A DNA stretch of 64,000 nucleotides from UBA2970 sp965221075 (GCA_965221075.1 OZ244865.1:62001-126000), one strand, 5' to 3'; shown: positions 44,076-52,419, counted from the first letter of the stretch. The notes: generated by a model not told the origin, from the sequence alone. Program-made: numbers and translations.

Positions 44076-45235
44076 ATGAGAAGTAGACACTGGATACTCG
44101 GCCTCGTGGCGGCTTGCGCCACCATGCGGGGAGACGAACACATGGGCAGCCCGGTGGTGACCGAGGTGTCCAAGACCACCCTCAGCGGATACGTCGACAC
44201 ATCGGCCATATGGGGCTTTGGCGACGTTAGCGAGAACTACTTCGGAAGGACCAACGACGGAGACGGCTATGTCGACGGATTCAACCTGAACGTCGTCCAG
44301 CTGAGCCTCGCCAGCCCCATGGGCTCCGGCGAATGGGCGGCCGGCTACCAGGTCGACCTGTGGCTCGGCCCCGACGCCCACTGGCTGGGCAGCTACTCCG
44401 CCTTCCAGCCCTCCCAGTCCGACATCGGGATCAAGCAGGCCTACGTCAACCTGATGGCTCCGGTGGGCAACGGGCTGGAGCTGAAGATGGGGCACTTCGA
44501 CACCATCATCGGCTACGAGGTGGCTCCTCCCCCCTGAACCCCAACTTCAGCCGCTCCTACGGCTTCTTCATCGAGCCCTTCCAGCACACCGGACTGCTGG
44601 CCAGCTACCCGATCGCCGAGGGGGTGACCGTCTCGGGCGGCGTCGCCAACACCTACGGCTTCGGCATCAACGACCGCTGGGGAGAGTCCGAAGATCTGGC
44701 CTACATGGGCGCCATGGGCTACGAGATCCCCGAGGGGATGGGAGCCCTCTCCGGAGGCACCCTCTCCGGCGGATTCGTCCGGGGCCTGGTCACCGGCGCC
44801 GATCTCGACAAGGAGAAGACCAGCTACTACGCCGGAGCCACCCTGCCGACCCCGATCGAGAACCTGTCGGTCGGAGCCTCCTTCGACTACGCCAGCGACT
44901 ACAAGCCGGGCGTGGACGAGTGGGCCTTGGCGGGGTACGCCTCCTACATGCTGGGAGACGGACGGGCTACCCTTAGCGGACGGGTGGACTACTACAACAC
45001 AGAATTCTACTTCAACAGGCTCGACGGCAAGGGCATGGTTGCCAGGGACCGCCACGACGTGTCGTACCTGGGCCTGACCGGAACCATCTCCTACCAGCTC
45101 TGGGACAATGTGCTCTCGAGGATCGAGGGGAGATGGGACCAGGCCATGGACGAGCATCTGATGAAGGGCTTCGGCCTTGAGGGCGACGAGGACAGCGCGA
45201 CGACCCTTCTGCTCAACGTCGTCTACCAGTTCTAG
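44076..45235 (+). pseudogene. OmpL-like porin, copy 2, frameshifted in a C-run
   Basis: The N-terminal 152 residues match copy 1 almost perfectly. The frame then stops just after GYEVAPPP because of a run of six C at about 44530 where copy 1 has a different, in-frame sequence. Adding one C restores the frame into NPNFSRSYGFFIEPFQHTG and runs to the proper end (LLLNVVYQF), giving 386 residues. The 3' part differs from copy 1 by several substitutions and a nine-residue deletion (loop after YYNTE), so it has been under selection or drift as a separate gene. It could be a dead copy, an on/off phase-variable porin, or an assembly error in a homopolymer. Its promoter and terminator are intact. Confidence 0.8.
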
Positions 45236-45263
45236 AGCGGCCACCGCCGCACGCACGGCTTCC

Positions 45264-45299
45264 GGCCCCCCTCCGCGGCATGCGGAGGGGGGCCTTTTT
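45264..45299 (+). terminator. Intrinsic terminator after porin 2
   Basis: This is the same stem and T-run as after copy 1, with one base changed in the loop. Confidence 0.9.
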
Positions 45300-45300
45300 G

Positions 45301-45329
45301 TTGCATCCCCGGAAGCCGGATCCTGTATC
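45301..45329 (+). promoter_or_regulatory. Pseudopilin promoter
   Basis: TTGCAT and TGTATC are separated by 17 bases, ending 15 bases before the ATG at 45345. This is the parent copy of the promoter at 43917. The leader is very short. Confidence 0.6.
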
Positions 45330-45344
45330 GTGGCCCCCTGTCCT

Positions 45345-46118
45345 ATGGAACGCCGATCCGGAAAGCGCCCGACCTCCGCCTTCACCCTGATCGAGCTGCT
45401 GGTGGTGATCGCCATCATCGCGATCCTGGCCGGGATGCTCCTGCCGGCCCTGACCCGGGCCAAGAACTCGGCGCAGTCGGCGGTGTGCAAGAGCAACATG
45501 CGCCAGATCGGGCTTGGAATCCAGTTCTACGCGGACGATCACGAGGACTACTTGCCCTGGGCCGGCGACGTGGACCGCAACCTGAAGCCGGACTGGATGT
45601 GGGGAGGCCAGCCGGACACCCAGGCGAACAACCCCTCGGCCTGGCGCTCCCGGAGCTATGGGTTCCACCCGGAATGCGGCTCGGTCTTCCAGTACGTGAT
45701 GTCGGGATCGGCGCGCCACGAGAGGGTCGATCCCGGCCACACCCAGGAGTACCCCGTCTACCGCTGCCCCAGCACCGGCAGGATAGGCAAGGCGCAGCGG
45801 GTCAACTTCTCCATGAACTCCATGATCGACCGCAACCGCACGTTCCACAACGGATTCGACACGGGTGGATTCGGGATCAAGGCGACCGCGGTGAGCGGGC
45901 CCAGCAGGAAGTTCGTGCTCTTCAACGAGGATCCCGAGACCATGCGCAACGCCTCCTTCCACGCAGGCGGCACTGCCAGCCGCGGGAATTTCGTCACCCA
46001 CAACGGGAAGATCAACATCGGCTTCCTCGACAGCCACATCGAGTCCTGGACCGGGCAGAAGGTCCTGGACTCCCAGCAGGGCCGCATGAGGCTGGAGCAC
46101 TTCGACCTGCTGTACTGA
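45345..46118 (+). CDS. Type II secretion-type pseudopilin (H-x9-DG)
   Basis: The 257-residue protein starts with a type III signal (prepilin) sequence: FTLIELLVVIAIIAILAGML, cut before the Phe with Glu at +5. The helix continues as LPALTRAKNSAQSAVCKSNM. The C-terminal part has the H-x9-D motif (HNGKINIGFLDSHIESW) common to the large pseudopilin families of PVC bacteria. Such proteins are exported through a type II-like apparatus and sit in the periplasm; hundreds may exist per genome, and individual roles are unknown. It is downstream of the porin duplication, which carried its promoter and first codons along. Confidence 0.88.
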   Translation: MERRSGKRPTSAFTLIELLVVIAIIAILAGMLLPALTRAKNSAQSAVCKSNMRQIGLGIQFYADDHEDYLPWAGDVDRNLKPDWMWGGQPDTQANNPSAWRSRSYGFHPECGSVFQYVMSGSARHERVDPGHTQEYPVYRCPSTGRIGKAQRVNFSMNSMIDRNRTFHNGFDTGGFGIKATAVSGPSRKFVLFNEDPETMRNASFHAGGTASRGNFVTHNGKINIGFLDSHIESWTGQKVLDSQQGRMRLEHFDLLY

Positions 46119-46692
46119 CTGGGCCAGTCCCGCAGGCCCCAGGAAGCGGGATCCAGTCCATTTTCAGCAGCCACGCGGCAGGCACGCCCAGGGTGACACT
46201 CCCATCCGCCGTGCTCATTCCCAGGGCCGGTCCAGCGGCCGACCGGCCGCTGGACCGGCAAGCCGAAGATCGCATGGAGCATCGAAGGCGGGAGGAGCTC
46301 CGCGGACTGCGTGGCCGGCAATGCCCCATTGGAACTGATCGGCGGCTGCCTCGACACCTCGACAAGAAGCGCTCCTGGACCGGAGGGACGGAAGATCAAG
46401 CCAGCACGGCCGGCATGGAATCCTACGCATACCGATCGCTCAGGAGCCTCCTCCGGAACCCGCGCTGCCAGGAATCCGGCCCAGCTCCAGCTGCAGGCCG
46501 ACCTCCTCCTGCGGCGCTTCGGGCGCATAAGCCATCGACAAACGCTGGGCGCCCTCCACACGTACGGCAGAACGCGCATGCGCCCGTTCCTGCTTGACCA
46601 GGAGCCTTGCCCTGATTGGATCCCTTCCGTCCCGGCCAGGTGCTGGGGTGCGGAACGAGGACGGAATGCTTGCAGTCTCCCGGCTTGCGCGC
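46119..46692. other. Spacer with strong hairpin
   Basis: No gene is seen. A perfect 15-bp stem (46226-46240 with 46245-46259) closes a GACC loop, without a T-run, so not a standard terminator. The spacer ends at the left direct repeat of the defence-like island. Confidence 0.5.
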
Positions 46693-46828
46693 CCTTAGGA
46701 GGCTAATCGGATTAAACTATGCAGCTTTGTGTTGAGCGAACCTCGTAGTTCCAATTTCCATGGAACTCGTTCCGGTGTAGCGACAAACTTTCCAGATTTA
46801 CCATCTTTATCTGAATGACTCCTTTGCC
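46693..46828 (+). repeat. Left 135-bp direct repeat of the island
   Basis: The segment starts CCTTAGGAGGCTAATC and ends GAATGACTCCTTTGCC. It matches 49877-50011 in blocks of 16, 12, 8, 8, 6, 17, 7 and 11 identical bases, about three quarters identical overall. The repeats flank a 3-kb A+T-richer island. Confidence 0.8.
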
Positions 46829-46880
46829 TGCGGGCCCTGGGCAAGGGACGAATGGTGGACTACGGCAAACGGATCCACCT

Positions 46881-47066
46881 AGTGTCCTGCTTCTAACATG
46901 TATCGACAACTGAAGAGTACGATCATGCGCCACCTGGCAAAGCACAACGTCGATCCCAAGCCCTTCAGGTGAGTCGCCGATGGCGAAGATCAAGCATGCA
47001 AGGGCACGACGTGCAGTATGCCAGGTCACAAGAGTTTTACCAACTTGAACAGTGGTCAGGACACTA
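46881..47066 (+). mobile_element. IS630-like remnant (MITE-sized)
   Basis: The 186-bp segment has TA at both ends and inverted ends GTGTCCTG/CAGGACAC (longer as CTAGTGTCCTG/CAGGACACTAG), fitting TA-targeting elements. Inside, a short frame (HLAKHNVDPKPFR from about 46932) and, in another frame, MAKIKHARARRAVCQ resemble the C-terminus of IS630-family transposases (HN-DPKPF-W, then I--K--RAR). It is too small to move alone and is placed just before the HEPN remnant. Confidence 0.6.
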
Positions 47067-47755
47067 GAAGAGGCCTCGCCAGTGCGCATCACTGGAACCG
47101 ATACGTTCAGGATCGAAGCCGGCCGCTGCAACCGCCTGGGCCTCCAGTTCTCCGATGAAGAAAAGAACGAGGCGGAGCTTGACCGGAAGCTGGCGGCGGA
47201 GCGCCAGGCGTATGCCAAGGATCTTGACAGCAAGTTTCGCCGCCTGCCAGCAGAGGCATGGGGGAGAGCCAGCGAGAAGGGACGGGCGTCTCGTTGCCGA
47301 GGCTCTCGATGGCTTGTCGGCCTGGATCTCGGCAAGGGTGGAGGAGTCCGTGCTTCGAAGGCTGGCCCGATCCGGTGAACGGCAAGAGGATGACAAATGG
47401 AACGAGAGGCTTCTGTACGTGGCAGTCTCCCTGGAGACGCTGTACCTTCTCCAGAAAAAAAGGGAGGGAAGGACTGATGGCACAAGCCGAAGGCTATCTG
47501 GGGAGAAACCATGGGTTTCGGTCATCCATCAGGAACCAGATCATCCGACTATGCGAGATTCGCTCTGACATCGCTCATGCCAATATCCCGGAGGGAGAAG
47601 CGGTAGAGGAGAAGATAGGGGCTTTCGATGTCGGCTTCGAAGTAGTGAAGCGGACGCTCTTCAAGTGCCTAGGCGAAGAATCCCCGTCCCCCGACCAGCA
47701 GCCGAAGCCCCTCCAGAACAGCTCCTGGACGACGCAGGAAGAAGAAGGCCCCTAA
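47067..47755 (+). pseudogene. Apea-like HEPN-domain protein, 5'-truncated and frameshifted
   Basis: Protein-like sequence runs through three frames. The first is TFRIEAGRCNRLGLQFSDEE to DLDSKFRRLPAEAWG. The second, from about 47270, is GRLVAEALDGLSAWISARVE and NERLLYVAVSLETLYLLQKK. The third, from about 47465, is GLMAQAEGYLGRNHGFRSSI, IIRLCEIRSDIAHANI. The last contains RSDIAH, a match to the R-x4-H catalytic motif of HEPN RNases, and the preceding ALE-like SLETLYL fits the Apea-like HEPN subfamily linked to abortive infection. The shifts are at a G5 run (about 47262) and an A7 run (about 47457), where removing one base restores the frame. The 5' end is cut by the IS630-like remnant. Its stop overlaps the ATPase start (TAATG). 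Confidence 0.6.
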
Positions 47756-49161
47756 TGCTTGAGCATCTAAGAATCAAGAATTTCAAGGGATGGGAAGACA
47801 CCGGCGACATCCGAATGGCTCCCATCACTTTATTATTTGGGGCCAACAGCTCGGGCAAGTCCAGCATTGGGCAGTTCCTGCTGTTGCTGAAGCAGACAAT
47901 CGATACACCTGACAGAACGTCGGTTTTGTTTCCCGGTGGCGAGGCGTCAGCTGTTCAGCTCGGATCGTATGGAGAGATGGTATTCAAGCGAGACTCAAGG
48001 AAAGCGATCGAGTATGAATACCGATGGTCGCTGGCGGATGAAATTAAATTCAAGGATCCAGTGCAAGACGAAGAGTTCGTCGGCGACCGGCTTCACTTTT
48101 CGGGAAAAGTATCACTTGACAATGGAGAGGGGAGCACCCTGGCAGTAGATAGCCTAGAGTATCGCCTGCTGAGCGGAAAATCCCCCCCAACGCTAACAAT
48201 AGGAATGAAGCGTAAGCCGGGACAAAAAAAGCAGTATTCAATCGATGCCGAAGGCTACATACTGAAGAGAAATCAAGGCCGCCCCTGGCCTGCTCCTGCC
48301 CCCGTCCGCTTCTATGGCTTCCCTAACGAAGTAGCTGCCTACCACCAGAATGCGGATTTCGTACAATCCCTCAACTTACGGCACGAGCATTTGTTCCAAT
48401 CGTTGTTCTACCTTGGGCCACTTCGTAAGCGTGCTGAACGGCTGTACTCATGGAACGGCATCATACCGGGAAGCGTCGGGTATGCAGGTGAAAACACAAT
48501 CGCTGCGATACTAGGGGCAAGAGATCGAAAGATCAGTCTGGGACACAAGCGCCGACTTACGGAGCTTAAGATAATCATCGCCAAGAAGCTCAAGGACATG
48601 GAATTGATCGATGGATTCGAAGTTTTGCCGATTGTTTCAAAGCGACATGAGTACGAGGTCCGCATCCGCACAAGAGGATCTGCTGTCAGTGTAGACCTCC
48701 CGGATGTGGGCTTTGGTGTATCACAGGTCTTGCCGGTGCTAGTGCAATGCTTTTATGCCCCGATCGGATCGATCATACTCATTGAGCAGCCGGAAATCCA
48801 TCTTCATCCGAGCGCGCAGTCAGCCCTGGCTGACGTGATTATCGATGTGGTTAACTCAAAAGAGAACGGAGAGTACAGAAAGATCCAGTTGATCATTGAG
48901 ACGCATTCCGAGGCCTTCCTCCTACGCCTGCGCCGAAGGATTTGCGAAGGCAAACTGAAGAGAACCGACGTTTCAGCATATTTCGCCAATGTCTCCACGA
49001 CACCCGCAAAGCTGGATTGCCTCGACTTGGACCTGCTCGGGAATATCCGCAACTGGCCTAAGAATTTCTTCGGCGACCAGATTGGAGACATATTGGGACA
49101 TGCCAAGGCATCTCTTAGACGCAAGAGGCGGAGCAAACTGCATGGAGAGGGCGGGCTGTGA
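47755..49161 (+). CDS. ABC-type AAA ATPase with DUF3696-like C-terminus
   Basis: The 468-residue protein belongs to the SMC/RecF-like ATPases of the AAA_15/AAA_21 group. It has MLEHLRIKNFKGWEDTG, Walker A GANSSGKSS (residues 29-37), signature region PDVGFGVSQVLPVLVQ (about 316), Walker B IILIEQPEIHLHPSAQ (about 339), and the switch histidine in IIETHSEAFLLRLRRRI (about 380). The C-terminal VSAYFANVSTTPAKLDCLDL fits DUF3696. It lacks a TOPRIM domain, so it is not an OLD nuclease. Similar ATPases sense infection in PARIS, Septu and related systems; here it is coupled by GTGA overlap to a PIN-nuclease gene. It is A+T-richer than its neighbours and carries different codon use, which indicates transfer. 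Confidence 0.85.
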   Translation: MLEHLRIKNFKGWEDTGDIRMAPITLLFGANSSGKSSIGQFLLLLKQTIDTPDRTSVLFPGGEASAVQLGSYGEMVFKRDSRKAIEYEYRWSLADEIKFKDPVQDEEFVGDRLHFSGKVSLDNGEGSTLAVDSLEYRLLSGKSPPTLTIGMKRKPGQKKQYSIDAEGYILKRNQGRPWPAPAPVRFYGFPNEVAAYHQNADFVQSLNLRHEHLFQSLFYLGPLRKRAERLYSWNGIIPGSVGYAGENTIAAILGARDRKISLGHKRRLTELKIIIAKKLKDMELIDGFEVLPIVSKRHEYEVRIRTRGSAVSVDLPDVGFGVSQVLPVLVQCFYAPIGSIILIEQPEIHLHPSAQSALADVIIDVVNSKENGEYRKIQLIIETHSEAFLLRLRRRICEGKLKRTDVSAYFANVSTTPAKLDCLDLDLLGNIRNWPKNFFGDQIGDILGHAKASLRRKRRSKLHGEGGL

Positions 49162-49697
49162 AGCTGCCAAAGCGGTGCCTAATCGATACAAATGTGCCTA
49201 AGTGTGCCAATCAATTAGCTGCTACTCGTCCTGCTTTTCCGGTTTCCTGCGTGGAAGCCTGTGTCAATGCTATTGAACACGTTGTGAAAACCCGCGGCTT
49301 GGTTCTAGATGCAGGAGGGGAGATCTTTGAAGAATACGCCCGCAACCTCTCCCTAGCTGGCCAACCCGGAGTAGGCGACGGTTTTTTGAAGTGGGTATAC
49401 GATAATCAGTGGGAGTTCAACGAATCGCAGCGCGTGGCGATCACAAAAAAAGGCAATTCATACAAGGAGTTTCCAGAGAACAGTTCCTTGGATAAGTTCG
49501 ACCCTTCGGATAGGAAGTTCGTAGCTGTAGCTAACGCACATGCAGAGAAGCCGCCCATACTTCAGGCCACGGATAAGGAATGGTGGAGATTTAAGGAAGC
49601 GTTGTCGGAGTGCGGTATCTCAGTTAGATTTCTATGCGAGGACTATGTCAAGGGCGGGGTTAAGTCCAGAATTGGGAAGAGAAAAAACGCTTTCTAG
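49158..49697 (+). CDS. PIN-domain nuclease-like protein, effector candidate
   Basis: The 179-residue protein starts at a GTG overlapping the ATPase stop. The N-terminal CLIDTNVPKCAN has the first PIN acidic residue (Asp10). The remaining acidic positions can be placed at Glu58/59 (EIFEEYARNL), Asp115 and Asp118 (KFDPSDRKFVAVANAH) and Asp139 (ILQATDKEWW). The order D-E-D-D and the strand-helix rhythm match PIN RNases. PIN proteins usually cut RNA and are toxins in toxin-antitoxin pairs, but there is no VapB-like partner here; the partner is the ATPase. It is therefore probably a nuclease released or activated by the ATPase on infection. The assignment to PIN is by motif only. Confidence 0.7.
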   Translation: MKLPKRCLIDTNVPKCANQLAATRPAFPVSCVEACVNAIEHVVKTRGLVLDAGGEIFEEYARNLSLAGQPGVGDGFLKWVYDNQWEFNESQRVAITKKGNSYKEFPENSSLDKFDPSDRKFVAVANAHAEKPPILQATDKEWWRFKEALSECGISVRFLCEDYVKGGVKSRIGKRKNAF

Positions 49698-49876
49698 TTT
49701 TGCGCCAGTCCTCGTATTCTCCTCAGGCAGCGGTCGCCCGAAGTAGGCAGAGCCAGACACCCCTGAAACAACCGGCCCCATGAACGAAGCCTTCTCCCTT
49801 GACCTCGCCTCGGCTCCCTCGGCAATCCCGCCCCGCCAGTGAGGAAACCCCCTGATGCTCCTGTTCGCCATCGCCG

Positions 49877-50011
49877 CCTTAGGAGGCTAATCAGATTTAA
49901 ATGTTTAGCTTTGTGTTGGGTGAACCTCGCAATTCCAATTGCCATGGCGCTCGTTCCGGTGTAGCGAAAGGCTTTCCAGTCATACAATCTATTGCCGAAT
50001 GACTCCTTGCC
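49877..50011 (+). repeat. Right 135-bp direct repeat of the island
   Basis: This copy matches 46693-46828 and ends 13 bases before the ATG of the COG3014 lipoprotein gene, so it may also contain that gene's promoter or leader. It may be the ancestral copy, with the left one made at integration. The two have diverged, so the event is old. Confidence 0.8.
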
Positions 50012-50024
50012 GCGGCATCCACCC

Positions 50025-51467
50025 ATGAACCAGCCCGATCACACGCGCTCCATCCGTCGCGCCGCTTCCTCCCTGGTTCTGGCCCTTTTCCTGATGCTCG
50101 GCGGATGCCGGTCGCACACCAGCAAGCTAGGCGCGTTCACCGAGGCCTGGACGGCCGGCGAGACGGAAAGGGCGGCGGCGATCATTTCGGAGATGGGCGG
50201 TACGGCTCCGGCCCGGGACAAGGTCGTCTTCCGGCTGGAGGAGGGAGCGGTCATGCAGGCCCTGGACCGGATCGGGGAGAGCGATCTGGCCTTCCTGGAC
50301 GCCGAGTCCCGCATCGAGGAGTACGAGGAGAGGGCCCGGATCCGGATTGCCTCCGAGGCGGGTGCCCTCCTGTCCAACCAGGACTCGCTCCCATACGAGG
50401 GCCGATCCCACGAGAAGATCATGCTCAACGCCTACCTGGCGCTAAACCGCCTCTCGCAGCAGGACTACCAGGGGGCGGCGGTGGAGCTGCGCCGGGCCTA
50501 CAACCGTCAGCAGCAGGCGGTCGAGGAGAACGCGAGGCGCCTGGAGAAGGCCAGGGAGGAGTTCGAGGCGAAGGGAGGCAGGTACGAGGCAGTGGTCCTG
50601 GACGAGCGCGCCGCTCCGGCCATCGCCCGGATCGAGCAGAGGTTCCGGAGCACGGAAAGCTACAAGGTCTACAGCGACTACGTGAACCCCTTCGTGGAGT
50701 ACCTGCAGCTGATCTTCCTCATGGCCCAGCGGCAGGAGCTGGAAAACCTCCCCATGCTGGGAAAGCGCCTGGAGGGGATGCTGGGGGCGCCGCCCATGAA
50801 AGCCGAGGTTGGGCAGATAGTAAGGCTGCTCCAAGGGGAGCCCCTGGAGCCCGCCACCTACCTCTTTGTCGAGACGGGCCGGGCTCCCTGGCTGGAGCAG
50901 ATCCAGATCCAGCTGCCGGCCCACTTCATCGACCCCCAGCTGCCCTACGTGGCGGCGGCTCTGCCGGTTCCGGTCTACGAGGACGACTTCGTGAGCGACT
51001 TCCAGCTGGCGGGATCGGACGGAGCCGCTTCGAGCGCCACGCTGCTGGCAGACTTCGACAGCATCTTCGCCACCGAACTGAGGAACCGCTACCCCTCCAT
51101 CGTGATCCGGAGCCTGCTTTCGTCCGCTGCCAGGTCGGCAGCGGACTATGTGGCCAGGGACCAGATGGGAACGGCGGGACTGCTCATGGGGCTGGCCTAC
51201 CAGGTGGGAGCCAACATCGCCGACACCAGAAGCTGGACCACCCTTCCAAAGCAGATCCTGATGGCCCGGATCCCCACTCCCGGCGACGGCATCGTGCGGA
51301 TCCGGTCGGAATCGCAGGGATTGGACCAGGAAATCGTGCTGGAACCGGACGCAATGCATGTTGTCGTCGCCCGCATCGTAAGCTCCCGGACCGGAATCGT
51401 CTCGCTGCGCCGGATGCGGCTGGACGATCCCCGGCTCCCCTCGGCCACCCCGGCTGCCATCCGATGA
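50025..51467 (+). CDS. COG3014-type lipoprotein
   Basis: The 480-residue protein has a lipoprotein signal ending LFLMLGGC. The mature part is mostly helical with TPR-like features (LNAYLALNRLSQQDYQGAAVELRRAYNR), then a long predicted coiled stretch (NRQQQAVEENARRLEKAREE). The C-terminal region (APWLEQIQIQLPAHFIDPQL; LLMGLAYQVGANIADTRSW; ARIPTPGDGIVRI) matches COG3014, a family often next to ycfL and lpoB. It is exported and probably attached to the outer membrane. The role is unknown, but the constant neighbourhood suggests cell-wall synthesis control. The ATG at 50025 gives a normal signal; a TTG at 49992 is unlikely. Confidence 0.75.
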   Translation: MNQPDHTRSIRRAASSLVLALFLMLGGCRSHTSKLGAFTEAWTAGETERAAAIISEMGGTAPARDKVVFRLEEGAVMQALDRIGESDLAFLDAESRIEEYEERARIRIASEAGALLSNQDSLPYEGRSHEKIMLNAYLALNRLSQQDYQGAAVELRRAYNRQQQAVEENARRLEKAREEFEAKGGRYEAVVLDERAAPAIARIEQRFRSTESYKVYSDYVNPFVEYLQLIFLMAQRQELENLPMLGKRLEGMLGAPPMKAEVGQIVRLLQGEPLEPATYLFVETGRAPWLEQIQIQLPAHFIDPQLPYVAAALPVPVYEDDFVSDFQLAGSDGAASSATLLADFDSIFATELRNRYPSIVIRSLLSSAARSAADYVARDQMGTAGLLMGLAYQVGANIADTRSWTTLPKQILMARIPTPGDGIVRIRSESQGLDQEIVLEPDAMHVVVARIVSSRTGIVSLRRMRLDDPRLPSATPAAIR

Positions 51468-52026
51468 GATGCGTTCCCCGGCCCACAAGCCGGTGGCGGG
51501 GCGCGGGACAGCCTCCGGATTTCGGGCGAACCCGGACCTGGCCCACAACGCTGCTCGGCTATATTCGTGCCCTGAAGGCCCTGTCGCCCGAGGAAAGGGA
51601 AGCGGCTCCTTCTTCCCCCTGCCCTGCTGCGTTTCCTGATTGCGGCGATCCAGGCGGAAAGCCCCTGTCCCAGGCGCTCGAAGGTTTCAGGAAGGCCCTC
51701 TCCCTGGAGATCCTCGAAGTACTTCATTCCCTGAGCGTGCGGGCGATCGAAGCGGACTTCCGGATCCACACCGGGCTGAGCGGAAGCCCGGAGCGTGAAG
51801 GGGAAATGCCGGAGGATCCCGCCAGAGCTCCGTCGGTTTCGACGGGGAACGTCCGGACTTGATCAAGGTGGAGAAAGCCCTGCCAATCTGCTCCATCGCC
51901 CCGTTCCGGCGAGGATCGGGACCGGATCCCGAGGGCCTGCGTCGCGAGTCCTGCACCCCTGGATCCCGGGATCTCGTAGAGCGGACCCCGTCCGCCCCTA
52001 TACCATAGCCGCTTCCTGGGCCGACC
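51468..52026. other. Spacer inside the lpo gene set
   Basis: About 560 bases separate the COG3014 gene from ycfL. No gene is seen. A TATACC about 25 bases before the ycfL start (near 51999) may be a -10 box, without an obvious -35. Confidence 0.45.
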
Positions 52027-52407
52027 ATGAGAACCGCTCCATTCCTGATCCTCCTCCTCGTGCTGTGCTCCTGCGCCACTCCTTCCAGGACCGGCAGCCC
52101 CATTCCCAGCCAAACCAGGATCGAGAACCTGATCCTCAGTCCCGATCTATCCCGAAGCATCGAGCCGGTGTCGTTCAGCACCAGCCGCACCCCCGGAGGC
52201 CTGGTCGAGATCCAGGCCCAGCTGGCCAACCGCGGGCGGCGTGCCCGCACCATCCGCTACCAGGCCTCCTGGTTCGACGGGGAGGGCCGGCCGCTGGGGC
52301 GTCCCGTCTGGTCCAGCCGCCTGGTCCAGCCCAGGGAGACCTTCGAGATCCGGATCATCGCTCCCCATTCCGAGGCGGCGTCGGGCCGGCTGCACATCGA
52401 CGGCTAG
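52027..52407 (+). CDS. ycfL: YcfL-like lipoprotein (DUF1425)
   Basis: The 126-residue protein has a lipoprotein signal (MRTAPFLILLLVLCSCAT) and a single DUF1425-like beta domain: VEIQAQLANRGRRARTIRYQ, SWFDGEGRPLG, LVQPRETFEIRIIAPHSEAA. In E. coli ycfL lies just before lpoB, the same order as here, and the gap is 12 bases. The protein is expected on the inner face of the outer membrane; its job is not settled. A second copy at 15598 is reduced to its last 30 codons. Confidence 0.8.
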   Translation: MRTAPFLILLLVLCSCATPSRTGSPIPSQTRIENLILSPDLSRSIEPVSFSTSRTPGGLVEIQAQLANRGRRARTIRYQASWFDGEGRPLGRPVWSSRLVQPRETFEIRIIAPHSEAASGRLHIDG

Positions 52408-52419
52408 AGAACCATCCCA

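Larger units (their letters stand above)
43980..45363 (+). repeat. Tandem duplication, unit 2
   Basis: This is the second unit of the 1.4-kb duplication, slightly shorter because of small deletions in the porin. It includes the hairpin at 43993-44030, the porin, its terminator and the pseudopilin promoter and first codons. Confidence 0.9.

Noticed and set aside
43962..44086. 41-codon frame starting MKRRSG before porin copy 2
   Set aside because: It is the duplicated first six codons of the pseudopilin gene fused to porin leader sequence, not a gene.
46693..46828. Island repeats as integron attC sites
   Set aside because: GTTGAGC/GTTGGGT looks like one core site, but no matching opposite core or stem is present, and no integrase is seen.
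49694..50026. Minus-strand frame through the right repeat (RYTGTSAMAIGIARF)
   Set aside because: The same frame in the left repeat is broken by stop codons, so conservation is not at protein level.
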